Below are positions 26,104-34,272 of a stretch of 64,000 nt of DNA, piece by piece. Both the position numbers and the translations under genes were made by a program. The notes under the pieces were generated by a model that did not search any database, had not been told where the DNA came from, and saw only the letters and a list, made by a program, of their open reading frames with translations. The stretch's first letter is position 1; each line of letters begins with the position of its first letter. Source of the DNA: Comamonas testosteroni (GTDB taxonomy: Bacteria > Pseudomonadota > Gammaproteobacteria > Burkholderiales > Burkholderiaceae_C); assembly GCF_030505195.1 (NCBI RefSeq), contig NZ_CP129672.1, forward strand, positions 1,922,001 through 1,986,000. The letters run 5' to 3'.

Positions 26104-27192
26104 ATGAACACTACAACACTGAAAAACTCCGCACCCTCGCAAGGCTGGATGCACAAGACCGGCGGGATGATCCCCGGCCTGCTGCTGGCGGGCGCCATCG
26201 CTGCCGTGGCCACCTGGGCCGCGCAGTTTCCGGTCATCAAGAACAACGGCCTGAGCGCGTTGACGCTGGCCATCATCATCGGTCTGCTGATCGGCAACAC
26301 CGTCTATCCCGCCATCGCCAGCCAGTGTGCCAGCGGCATCGCCTTCACCAAGGCCCGCCTGCTGCGCACCGGCATCGTGCTCTACGGTCTGCGCCTGACC
26401 TTCCAGGACATCGGCCAGGTCGGCATGGCCGGCGTGGTGATCGATGCGCTGGTGCTGTCCAGCACCTTTTTGCTGGCGCAGTGGATAGGCCAGAAGCTGC
26501 TGGGCATGGACAAGCGAACCACCATGCTGGTGGGGGCCGGCGCCTCCATCTGCGGCGCTGCCGCCGTGCTGGCCACCGAACCCGTGGTCAAGGGCCGCGC
26601 AGAAGACGTGGCCGTGGCCGTGGCCACCGTGGTGGTGTTCGGCACCATCGGCACCTTTCTCTACCCGGCGCTGTTTCACTGGAATGCCGAGTACGGCTGG
26701 ATAGACACCAGCATGCAGCAGTACGGCGTTTTCGTCGGCTCCACCGTGCATGAGGTGGCCCAGGTCGTGGCCGCCGGCGAAGCCATCGGCAGCCAGGCCG
26801 CAGACACGGCCGTGATCGCCAAGATGGTGCGCGTGATGATGCTGGCCCCCTTCCTGCTGGTGCTGTCCATGTGGCTGACACGCAGCGAGCGGGCCCTGGG
26901 TGTGAACAACGGCCAGCCCGCCAACCGGATCACCATTCCCTGGTTTGCCGTGGGCTTCGTGGCCATGGCCGGCGTCAACTCCCTGGGCGTGCTGCCCAAG
27001 GAAGTGGTCAGCGTCGGCATTCAACTCGACAACGCGCTGCTGGCCCTGGCCATGGCCGCTCTGGGCCTGACCACCCATATCCGCGCCGTGCGCGCTGCCG
27101 GCACCCGGCCGCTGATTCTGGCCCTGGCTTTGTTCGCCTGGCTGCTGGTCGCCGGACTGGTACTGAATCTCTGGATTCCGACACTGTTTTGA
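26104..27192 (+). CDS. yeiH: YeiH family putative sulfate exporter
   Basis: 362-residue integral membrane protein with about ten helices (UPF0324/PSE family). Typical segments are PGLLLAGAIAAVA, LTLAIIIGLLIGN, LVGAGASICGAAAVLATEPVVK and FVGSTVHEVAQVVAAGEA. Family members are thought to export sulfate or related sulfur compounds, for example after taurine or sulfite metabolism. The divergent YeiE-like LysR gene supports a sulfite link. I chose ATG 26104, with GAAAGG nine bases upstream; an in-frame start at 26077 would add nine residues. A strong terminator follows. Confidence 0.9.
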   Translation: MNTTTLKNSAPSQGWMHKTGGMIPGLLLAGAIAAVATWAAQFPVIKNNGLSALTLAIIIGLLIGNTVYPAIASQCASGIAFTKARLLRTGIVLYGLRLTFQDIGQVGMAGVVIDALVLSSTFLLAQWIGQKLLGMDKRTTMLVGAGASICGAAAVLATEPVVKGRAEDVAVAVATVVVFGTIGTFLYPALFHWNAEYGWIDTSMQQYGVFVGSTVHEVAQVVAAGEAIGSQAADTAVIAKMVRVMMLAPFLLVLSMWLTRSERALGVNNGQPANRITIPWFAVGFVAMAGVNSLGVLPKEVVSVGIQLDNALLALAMAALGLTTHIRAVRAAGTRPLILALALFAWLLVAGLVLNLWIPTLF

Positions 27193-27193
27193 T

Positions 27194-27245
27194 AGCGGCT
27201 TGCGCTTGACTGGATTAGAAATACAACATCTAAAGGTCTGAAACC
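27194..27245 (+). repeat. Degenerate dispersed repeat after yeiH
   Basis: Contains GATAGCGGCTTGCGCTTGA, matching the start of the repeat family at 10898, 16813 and 60423. It lacks the second arm of the hairpin. Confidence 0.45.
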
Positions 27246-27252
27246 CTTTGAA

Positions 27253-27279
27253 AGAGAGCGCTTGTAGCTCTCTTTTTTT
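27253..27279 (+). terminator. Intrinsic terminator after yeiH
   Basis: AGAGAGC (27253-27259) pairs with GCTCTCT (27267-27273) around the loop GCTTGTA, followed by TTTTTT. Confidence 0.88.
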
Positions 27280-27324
27280 ATGCCGCAGAGAAACAGGGGA
27301 ATACCCTATATATCAATGCAGACT

Positions 27325-27354
27325 CAATTAGTTTGAATTGCAAATTAATTGCAA
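27325..27354. promoter_or_regulatory. Candidate MarR operator
   Basis: Two overlapping dyads: CAATT (27325-27329) with AATTG (27336-27340), and TTGCAA (27338-27343) with TTGCAA (27349-27354), the hexamer being its own partner in a dyad. They lie 18 bases before the marR start in an A+T-rich stretch, as expected for self-repression. Confidence 0.5.
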
Positions 27355-27372
27355 AAGCATCAAAATTCGGCC

Positions 27373-27864
27373 ATGTCTTTTGCCGATGCTCCCTCCCGCG
27401 ACCGCCTGGGCTTTCTCATGGTCACCCTGACCCGCCAATGGCGGCGCTTTGTCGAAGAACAGCTGGCCGCCAGCGGCCTGACCGACGCCACCTGGACGCC
27501 GCTGTTGCACCTGCGCGCCTGGGGTGACGGCGTGACGCAAAAGGAACTGGCCGAGCGCGTGGGGCTGGACGGCTCCAGCCTGGTTCGCCTGCTGGACATT
27601 CTTGAGGGCAAGGGCTGGGTGGAGCGCCGTGCCGATGCGGCCGACCGCCGCAGCAAGCGCATCTTTCTCACTGCCGCAGGCAATAGCGCCGTGGACAGCA
27701 TCCGCGCCACCATGCTCGAAGCCGAGCTCAGTCTGCTGCAGGACCTTGAGGACTCCGAGGTCGAAGCCATGCTGGGCGGCGTCAACAAGATTCGCGCCCG
27801 CATCGAGCAGATGCACGAGCAGCACTCGGCCCAAGCCCATTGCGGCACCGAGGAGCGCGCATGA
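27373..27864 (+). CDS. MarR-family transcriptional regulator
   Basis: 163-residue winged-helix regulator. The family core is clear: LLHLRAWGDGVTQKELAERVGLDGSSLVRLLDILEGKGWVERRADAADRRSKRIFLT, where DRR marks the wing. MarR proteins repress drug or aromatic-acid efflux genes and release DNA on ligand binding. The FUSC-type efflux gene follows with a four-base overlap (ATGA), so this is very likely its regulator. A TTG at 27349 would lengthen the protein by eight residues; ATG 27373 is preferred. Confidence 0.92.
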   Translation: MSFADAPSRDRLGFLMVTLTRQWRRFVEEQLAASGLTDATWTPLLHLRAWGDGVTQKELAERVGLDGSSLVRLLDILEGKGWVERRADAADRRSKRIFLTAAGNSAVDSIRATMLEAELSLLQDLEDSEVEAMLGGVNKIRARIEQMHEQHSAQAHCGTEERA

Positions 27865-29855
27865 GCGTGGCAGCCTACGACCGCCTGCTGGAGAGTGCTA
27901 CGCGATGGGGCTTTGACAGCGCCCGCCTGCGCCAGCATCTGCGCACGGCTTTTGCCGCCTGCATTGCCGTGTTCGCCGCCTGGGCCCTGGGGCTGGAGCA
28001 CCCGCAATGGGCAGGCATGACGGTCTGGGCCGCCTCCCAGCCGCTGCGCGGCCAACTGCTGGAGAAAAGCTTTTTCCGCACCACGGGCACGCTGGTCGGA
28101 ACGGCTGCCGGCGTAGTGCTGGTGCTGGTGGCCAATGGCGATCTGCTCTGGCTGGTCACGGGACTGGCGGTGTGGATCGGCATTTGCGCGGGCATGGGCA
28201 ATCTGCAGCGCAGCTTTGCCTCCTACGGCACCATGCTGGCCGGCTATTCGGCCTCCATGGTGGCTTTGCTGGACAACGGCAACCCTGCCCATGTCTACGC
28301 GCTGGGCTGGGATCGCCTGTTTACCGCCCTGACCGGCGTGGCCGCCGCCCTGGTCGTAGGCTGGCTGTTCACGCCCGTGAGCGCCGAAATACCCGGTGAC
28401 GGCCGGGTGCGCCGGCTCTGCGCCCGTCTGCTGCGCGACATCGCCGACGCCGCCCAGGCCACGGCCAGCGGGCATAGCGCCCTCAGCCCCAGGGACCTGG
28501 CCGAGCGCCTTGTCGTGATGGCTGCCATCGAGGAAGGGTTGGACCCCCATGCCGCAGGCTCGCAGCGTTCGCGCCGCGCCGTGCGGGCGCTGCGCCGCCT
28601 GATCAATACCCAGATCTCGGCCCTGCTCTGGCTGCGCGACAGCGCGGGCAAGACCCTCACGGCCGAGTTCTCGCCCGACCACGCCCAAGCCATGACGGCT
28701 GCACTGAGGCAAGCTGCCAAGCTGCTGGAAACCCAGCCCGCACCGCTGGCCGCCATCGACGCCATTGCCACGGCCCGCAACGCCGCCGCAGGCTGGGGCC
28801 ATGCCGAAGAGATTCTGGGCAATATCGGCCTGGCCCTGCAGGCCCACTTTGTGGCTGCCAGCGACCTGACTCTGCCAGCCCACCATCGCGCACGTCAGTT
28901 GCCCGTGGTCCTGCACAGCGACTGGGTGGGCGCGCGCCGGGCCATGCTGCGGGCATTCAGCTCCATTTTTCTGGTCGGCCTGATCTGGGTGGTCACCGGC
29001 TGGCATGGCGGCGCCTATATGTTGCTGGGCCTGTCGGTGATGATCACCGTGTTCTCCTCTTTCGAGAACCCGGCCTTCACCATGCGCTTTGTGATTCTGG
29101 GTCAGGCCATGGGCGCGGGCGTGGCGCTGGCCTGCCAGTGGTTTGCCTGGCCGTTTGCCAACAGCCAGTTGCAGATGGTGCTGATGATGCTGCCCTTTAT
29201 CTTCCTTGGCGCCCTGCTGCTCAGCCACCGCCGCACCACGCTGTACGGCTTCGACTGCAATATGGTGATCCTGCTGGCACTGTCGCCGCATTTCCCCTAT
29301 CAGCTCGATGTGGGCCACTCGCTGTCCATGGCTTTTGCCATCGTTACCGGCCCGCTGGCCGGCTGGGCGGCCTATCGCTTCATCCTGCCCGTCACCGCGC
29401 AAGGCAGGCTGGACGGCCTGCGCGCCATGATGGTCCATGAGCTGCAGGACATGGCCTCGGCCCCGGCGCACGCCCGAGACGTGCGCGTGTGGCGCGCCCG
29501 CCTCTACCACCGCCTGCTGCGCCTGGTGCGTGCCTGCGAAAAAGTCAGCGCCCCCGCCGTGCAGGACGCGGCCGACTGCGGCCTGGCCGCGCTGCGGGTG
29601 GGCAAGGCCGTGCTGATCCTGCACCAGTTGCAAGCGGATGTACTCCTGTCCGAAAGCACCTTGCGCGTTGTGCACAGCGCGCTGCAGAGACTGCAACAAC
29701 TGCCCAGCGCTCCCGCCAGGGCCGTGCCGCTGCTGCAAGGCCTGGCCCGGCGCATACAGCAGCGCCAGCCAGAGCAGGCGCTGCAACTGCGACTCGCTGC
29801 CCAGGACATCTACGAGCATCCGGCCTTCTTTGCCTCCAGCGCCTCGTTGCGCTGA
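27861..29855 (+). CDS. FUSC family efflux protein (aromatic acid / fusaric acid type)
   Basis: 664-residue inner-membrane protein with two blocks of hydrophobic helices (about residues 25-170 and 355-510) and long soluble parts after each, the layout of FUSC/AaeB-type exporters. Such proteins export aromatic carboxylic acids or fusaric acid, usually with a membrane-fusion partner. No AaeA-type gene lies beside it, so it may act alone or with a partner elsewhere. The start ATG overlaps the marR stop, with GAGGAG six bases upstream. Substrate inferred only from family. Confidence 0.87.
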   Translation: MSVAAYDRLLESATRWGFDSARLRQHLRTAFAACIAVFAAWALGLEHPQWAGMTVWAASQPLRGQLLEKSFFRTTGTLVGTAAGVVLVLVANGDLLWLVTGLAVWIGICAGMGNLQRSFASYGTMLAGYSASMVALLDNGNPAHVYALGWDRLFTALTGVAAALVVGWLFTPVSAEIPGDGRVRRLCARLLRDIADAAQATASGHSALSPRDLAERLVVMAAIEEGLDPHAAGSQRSRRAVRALRRLINTQISALLWLRDSAGKTLTAEFSPDHAQAMTAALRQAAKLLETQPAPLAAIDAIATARNAAAGWGHAEEILGNIGLALQAHFVAASDLTLPAHHRARQLPVVLHSDWVGARRAMLRAFSSIFLVGLIWVVTGWHGGAYMLLGLSVMITVFSSFENPAFTMRFVILGQAMGAGVALACQWFAWPFANSQLQMVLMMLPFIFLGALLLSHRRTTLYGFDCNMVILLALSPHFPYQLDVGHSLSMAFAIVTGPLAGWAAYRFILPVTAQGRLDGLRAMMVHELQDMASAPAHARDVRVWRARLYHRLLRLVRACEKVSAPAVQDAADCGLAALRVGKAVLILHQLQADVLLSESTLRVVHSALQRLQQLPSAPARAVPLLQGLARRIQQRQPEQALQLRLAAQDIYEHPAFFASSASLR

Positions 29856-29860
29856 TCACT

Positions 29861-30616
29861 TCAGCGGCCGCCCGATAGATGGGCGGCAATCGCCGCCTCG
29901 CTGACACCATAGAGCTCAGCCAGCGCTGCGGGCGCGGCCACGGCGCGCGGCTCGCCCACGCCCAGCAGTCGCCCATGGCCCAGCAGAGCGATCCGGCTGG
30001 CCACACGCAAGCCGTGCTCGGGCTGGTGGGTGGACAGCAGCATGGCCATGCCCTGGGCGCTCAGCGCCTCGATCTGCTCCAGCACGCGAATCTGGTTGCC
30101 GAAGTCCAGGCTGGCCGTGGGCTCGTCCATGACCAGCAGCGCCGGCTCCTGCGCCAGCGCGCGCGCAATCAGCACCAGTTGCCGCTCGCCGCCGCTGAGC
30201 TCCGTGTAGCGGCGTGCGGCCAGATGTGCGATCTGCAGCCGCTCCATGCAGGCCAGTGCCATGGCGCGGTCCGCGCCGCAGGGCCTGGCCAGCAGGGGCA
30301 GGCGCGCAGCGCGGCCCATGAGCACCATGTCCAGCGCCTCGAAGGCAAACACTCCGGCCTGTGCCTGGGGCACATAGCCGACGCGGCGCGCGAACTCCGC
30401 GCGCGGCCAGTGCTGCACCGGCTGGCCCTGCACCAGCACCCGCCCCGCCAGCGGCGGCAGCAGGCCCAGAACCGTTCGAAACAGCGTGGTCTTGCCGCAG
30501 CCGTTGGGGCCCAGCAGACAAAGCACCTCGCCGGTGGAAATGGACAGGTCCACCGATTCGCTGACCACACGGCGACCGTGGCCGGTGCGCAGCCCGAGCA
30601 AGTCCAGCACCGCCAT
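29861..30616 (-). CDS. ABC transporter ATPase, FecE/BtuD type
   Basis: 251-residue ATPase of the siderophore/B12/molybdate (type II importer) class. Walker A GPNGCGKTT (near 36-44), the signature LSGGERQ (near 140), Walker B LLVMDEPTASLD (near 160) and switch His in STHQPEH are all present. Its ATG overlaps the last base of the permease stop codon. It is the last gene of the six-gene operon running from the TonB receptor at 36326 and energises the import step across the inner membrane. The substrate is judged from the operon: molybdate or tungstate proposed, iron chelate as alternative. Confidence 0.9.
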   Translation of the reverse strand: MAVLDLLGLRTGHGRRVVSESVDLSISTGEVLCLLGPNGCGKTTLFRTVLGLLPPLAGRVLVQGQPVQHWPRAEFARRVGYVPQAQAGVFAFEALDMVLMGRAARLPLLARPCGADRAMALACMERLQIAHLAARRYTELSGGERQLVLIARALAQEPALLVMDEPTASLDFGNQIRVLEQIEALSAQGMAMLLSTHQPEHGLRVASRIALLGHGRLLGVGEPRAVAAPAALAELYGVSEAAIAAHLSGGR

Positions 30617-31737
30617 CAGGCCTGTCCTTCACGGCGACCCGTGCGGGCCAGCAGATACAGAAAGAATGGTGCGCCAACCAGGGCCGTCAAAATGCCCAGC
30701 GGCAGCTCGATGCGCGCCATGGTGCGGGCCAACGTATCGGCCACCACCACAAAGCCCGCGCCCAGCAGGGCCGAGGCCGGCAGCAGGCGCACGAAATCGG
30801 GGCCGACCAGCAGGCGCGCCACATGCGGCACCACCAGCCCGACCCAGCCGATGATGCCGGCCAGCGACACGGCCGCCGCCGTGCCCAGCGTGGCGCAAAC
30901 CACCAGCACCAGGCGCAGCCGCGCGACCGGCGCGCCCAGAGCCCGCGCTTCCTCATCGGGCAGAGCCAGCAGGTTGATGCGCCAGCGCAGCAGCAGCAAA
31001 GGCAGCAGGGCCGCCAGCATCACGGGAGCCGTGGCGGCCACTTCCTGCAGCGTCACGGCCGACAGGCCGCCCATGAGCCAGAAGGTGATGGACGGCAGTT
31101 GGGTGTTCGGGTCGGCCAGGGTCTTGATCAGGGCAATGCCGGCCCCCAGCAAGGCGCCCAGCGCAATACCGGCCAGCACCAGAACCAGCACCGGATCATG
31201 TCTGCGCACGCAGGCGCTGACGGCCACCACGACAGCCACGGCGACCAGCCCGCCGCCAAAGGCCAGCCATTGCACGGCGAACATCGACAGCCCCAGATAG
31301 ATGGCGACCACGGCGCCCAGACCCGCGCCGGCCGACACGCCCAGAATATCGGGCGAGACCAGCGGGTTGCGAAACATGCCCTGGTAGGCCGCACCGGCCG
31401 CACCCAGCATCGCACCGACCGCCATGCCGGCTGCGATGCGAGGCAGCCTGATGTTCCAGAGCACGGTTTCGGCCGCTGGCGCCAGCGGCGAATCCGCCCC
31501 CATGGCCCGCGCCCATAGCGCTTCGGCCAGTTGTGCCGGCGCCAGCGCAAACTGGCCCGAGCCCAGCGCCCACAGCAGCACCAGAGCCAGCAAGAGCAGG
31601 GCCAGCCACCAACCCATGCCCGCACGCAGAGGGCCGCGCTGGCGACCATGCCCTGCGGCATTGCTCGATGCCGCGCTTTGCGGACTTGCCGCTTCCTTCG
31701 ACCTTTGGGCACCTTCCCCGATATCGAATGACTTCAT
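30616..31737 (-). CDS. ABC transporter permease, FecCD type
   Basis: 373-residue permease with about ten helices from the FecCD/BtuC family; characteristic segments are NIRLPRIAAGMAVGAMLGAAGAAYQGMFRNPLVSPDILGVSAGAG and GWVGLVVPHVARLLVGPDF. Members carry iron-siderophores, haem, B12 and, in the MolBC system of Haemophilus, molybdate or tungstate. An ATG at 31752, immediately after the upstream stop, is an alternative start; I prefer 31737 because GAGG lies eight bases before it. The N-terminal 45 residues are hydrophilic and may be variable. Confidence 0.9.
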   Translation of the reverse strand: MKSFDIGEGAQRSKEAASPQSAASSNAAGHGRQRGPLRAGMGWWLALLLLALVLLWALGSGQFALAPAQLAEALWARAMGADSPLAPAAETVLWNIRLPRIAAGMAVGAMLGAAGAAYQGMFRNPLVSPDILGVSAGAGLGAVVAIYLGLSMFAVQWLAFGGGLVAVAVVVAVSACVRRHDPVLVLVLAGIALGALLGAGIALIKTLADPNTQLPSITFWLMGGLSAVTLQEVAATAPVMLAALLPLLLLRWRINLLALPDEEARALGAPVARLRLVLVVCATLGTAAAVSLAGIIGWVGLVVPHVARLLVGPDFVRLLPASALLGAGFVVVADTLARTMARIELPLGILTALVGAPFFLYLLARTGRREGQA

Positions 31738-31752
31738 GCCAGCCTCATGCAT

Positions 31753-32805
31753 TCAGCGCGCCAGCTGCAGCAGCCCATGCAGCTGGGCCGACGACAGCTG
31801 CACACCATAGAACAGCGCATGGAACTCGCTCACCGCCTGCTCCAGGGCTTTGACACCTTGCTGGGCGAAGCGGCCCGGATGCAGCTTCTCAAGCAGCCAG
31901 CGCACGCCGATCAGCCGGTTCACGCTGGGCGGGCCGTCCAGCCAGCCAAAGGGCAGCACGGGCGCGCAGTGCACACGGCCGCTGCGCACGGCGCTGACGC
32001 CGCGCCACAAGGGATCCTGGCGCACGCGCTCGGCAAAGCCCGACTCCTGGGTCAGTATGACTTCGGGGTCCCAGGCCAGGATCTGCTCCATGGACACGCG
32101 CGTGAGTCCGCCCCTGCCGGCCTGGGCCGCCACATTGCGACCGCCCGCATACTCGATCACCTCGACATTGATGGAGCCGGCCAGCCCGGTTTCCAGACCG
32201 TTGGCGCCGCGCCCCAGATAGACACGCGGCCGGGCCTGCTCACCGAGTCCGGCAGTCACGGCGCGCACCAGAGCCGCGACCTCGTCCGCATGGCGGGCCA
32301 GGGCCCGGCCGCGCTCGGCCGCACCCAGCAGGGCGCCGACCTCGCGCAGCTGGTGCGCATGTTCGGGCAGGCTGCCTTGCACCAGCACGCAGGCCAGGCC
32401 CGTCTGGCGCGCCAGGCGTTCGGCGGCAGAGACATGGGTGGCGTCGGAGGTCCCGGAGTCCAGCACCAGATCGGGTTGCAGCGCCAGCAGCTTTTCGAGC
32501 GGCAGCGTGCTGCCACGGCCCGACAGGCGCCCGAGATAGGGCAAAGCCTGCAGTGGCGCACCCAGATGGGCGCGCGCCGCGTCGCTGAGCTGCATGGGCC
32601 AGCCCAGCAGCTGCTGAGGCGCCAGCGCGGCCAGCAGCACGCCTGCCGGCGGCCCCGAAGCGAACACGCGGCCAGGCCGTGCCGGCAGCGAGCCAAAGCG
32701 CGCTGCAATGACCGAGCCGCCATCCTGCGCCCAGGCCCCGCTCTGATGCAGGCCCGAGGCCAACGTCGCAGCACCGGCCTGCAGCCATTGGCGCCGCGTC
32801 AGCAT
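31753..32805 (-). CDS. Periplasmic binding protein, FecB/BtuF type
   Basis: 350-residue class III (helical backbone) binding protein. The N-terminus has a twin-Arg motif (LTRRQWLQAGAATLASG) that looks like a Tat signal. The body has the family marks LLALQPDLVLDSGT and the closing segment DPLWRGVSAVRSGRVHCAP. It should deliver substrate to the FecCD/FecE-type permease encoded next. Its start overlaps the DUF2478 stop by seven bases. Together with the TupA-like gene two positions upstream, this operon has two unrelated binding proteins, which is unusual. Confidence 0.87.
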   Translation of the reverse strand: MLTRRQWLQAGAATLASGLHQSGAWAQDGGSVIAARFGSLPARPGRVFASGPPAGVLLAALAPQQLLGWPMQLSDAARAHLGAPLQALPYLGRLSGRGSTLPLEKLLALQPDLVLDSGTSDATHVSAAERLARQTGLACVLVQGSLPEHAHQLREVGALLGAAERGRALARHADEVAALVRAVTAGLGEQARPRVYLGRGANGLETGLAGSINVEVIEYAGGRNVAAQAGRGGLTRVSMEQILAWDPEVILTQESGFAERVRQDPLWRGVSAVRSGRVHCAPVLPFGWLDGPPSVNRLIGVRWLLEKLHPGRFAQQGVKALEQAVSEFHALFYGVQLSSAQLHGLLQLAR

Positions 32806-33347
32806 GACCGGTCTCCCGGGTCTTCGCGCTGCAGCTGCTGGCGGCACCAGTGCAGCAGTGCCTGTTCATCGACCGGCAGGCGCACGAAGGCGCCGCCGGT
32901 AAAGCTCTGCCAGCCGGCCTCGTGGCGGGCCGCCACGGCCGTGATCACGGGAATGCCGGCCTCGACAAAGGCGGCGATCTCCTGGACAAACCCGCCGCCG
33001 GCGGCTTCGAGCTGGCCGAAGCAGTTGACGACGGCCAGCTCCACACCATCGGCCAGCGCCTGGCGCAGCACCTCGCTGGCCCGGGCCAGGGCCTGAGGAT
33101 TGAGGCTGCAGGCCCGCGAGGCCGCGCCCAGATCCTCGGTCATCTCGAACTGCTGGCCGCTGCGCAGATCCACGAGACGCATGCATTTGTTGCCGTTGGC
33201 ATAGCAGCTTTGCCGATGCACCAGCCCGCCCACGCTGCGGCCCGACTGCTGCAGCCGCCGCGCCACGCCTTCCAGCAAGTCCTCGATATCGTGCCGCTCA
33301 TCGGGGTAAATCAATGCCGCCAGCGGCGGCGTCATAGCGGTGCTCAT
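32799..33347 (-). CDS. DUF2478 domain protein
   Basis: 182-residue cytoplasmic protein of the DUF2478 family (LAALIYPDERHDIEDLLEGVARRLQ..., GGLVHRQSCYANGNKCMRLVDL, LAVVNCFGQLEAAGGGFVQEIAAFVEAGIPVITAV). I recall this family as recurring next to molybdate transport genes; it resembles an NTPase-like fold without a clear P-loop. Two Cys (CYANGNKC) near residue 50 could bind metal. It is embedded in the operon, overlapping the FecB-type gene, and is the best single pointer to molybdate or tungstate as substrate. Confidence 0.8.
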   Translation of the reverse strand: MSTAMTPPLAALIYPDERHDIEDLLEGVARRLQQSGRSVGGLVHRQSCYANGNKCMRLVDLRSGQQFEMTEDLGAASRACSLNPQALARASEVLRQALADGVELAVVNCFGQLEAAGGGFVQEIAAFVEAGIPVITAVAARHEAGWQSFTGGAFVRLPVDEQALLHWCRQQLQREDPGDRSC

Positions 33348-33360
33348 GCTGCTCCTTCAC

Positions 33361-34272
33361 TCAAGTCTGTCCATCGACACCGGCGCTCATGCCGGCGGGC
33401 ACGCTGTCGCGCGCAAACACCCAAGGACCGTTCACACCGCTGGCCGCTTCCAGCGCACGCTGGCCGGGCGCAGACAGCAGGTACTCGGCCAAAAGGCCAG
33501 CCGCCTGGCGCTGCTGCGCTGTGGCCGGATGGCGCGGGCCCGGTGTGAGCAGCACATAGGGTCTGCGCATCAGCGGATCGCCGTGCAGCAGCAGCTCTAT
33601 GCCGGGGGCGCCCATCTTGCCGAAGGCCAGGGGAATATGGCCGACCACGGCGTAGGCCTGCTCGCGCGCAGCCAGCTCCAGCACGGCCTGTGGTCGCGGG
33701 CCGGTGTCGGCGCGCAGCCAGCGCGCATCGGGGCGTATGCCCCCGCGCCGCCACAGACGCTGCATCACGGTATAGCTGCCGGGATCGCGCAGCGCGATAA
33801 AGGGGGTGCCGGTCTGGGCAATGCGCTGCAGCGCCTGCGTGCCGTCAGCGGCCGAACGCACGCCGGCGGGGTCATGAGCGGGGCCGGCAATGACATGCTC
33901 GTTCCAGCCCCAGACGCGCGCAGAGCCAGCCATGCCGCTGGCCTCCAGTGCCATGGCTTCGTCGCTGGCGTGGATCAGCAGCATCTGCGCCTGGCCGCGC
34001 GCGAAGGCGGGCACCACGCCCTCCTTGGGTGCGGCCGCCACGGTGGTGACCGGCATGGTCAGGGCGTGGCTGGCCTGCTCGGCCACGCGCGGCCACACGC
34101 CGCACAGCACGAGCCCGCCCACGGCCGCCACCTGTATGCCGGCGTCCGAAGCGGGTTGCGCTCCCGCCGCCAGGGCCGGGCCGCCGGCCATGCCCAGGGC
34201 CGCCAGACTCCGCAGCCAGTCACGTCTTGTCAGCGAGGTCAGCGATGTCTGAAGCAGGTGTTCCATGGCCAT
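33361..34272 (-). CDS. TupA-like tungstate/molybdate-type binding protein
   Basis: 303-residue exported protein with an RR-containing signal (TRRDWLRSLAALGMAGGPALA). The mature part follows the TupA pattern: QMLLIHASDEA, HVIAGPAHDPAGVRSAADGTQALQRIAQTG, FIALRDPGSYT, AYAVVGHIPLAF and HGDPLMRRPYVLL. TupA binds tungstate or molybdate in the periplasm. Its usual partners TupB and TupC are absent; a FecBCD-type importer is present instead. The ATG overlaps the TGA of the TonB receptor (TGATG), so translation is coupled. The frame is open far upstream inside the receptor gene, but that part is not coding. Confidence 0.8.
   Translation of the reverse strand: MAMEHLLQTSLTSLTRRDWLRSLAALGMAGGPALAAGAQPASDAGIQVAAVGGLVLCGVWPRVAEQASHALTMPVTTVAAAPKEGVVPAFARGQAQMLLIHASDEAMALEASGMAGSARVWGWNEHVIAGPAHDPAGVRSAADGTQALQRIAQTGTPFIALRDPGSYTVMQRLWRRGGIRPDARWLRADTGPRPQAVLELAAREQAYAVVGHIPLAFGKMGAPGIELLLHGDPLMRRPYVLLTPGPRHPATAQQRQAAGLLAEYLLSAPGQRALEAASGVNGPWVFARDSVPAGMSAGVDGQT

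Noticed and set aside
27360..29819. 819-codon frame opposite marR and the FUSC gene
   Set aside because: Spans two well-supported genes on the other strand; no recognisable domain.
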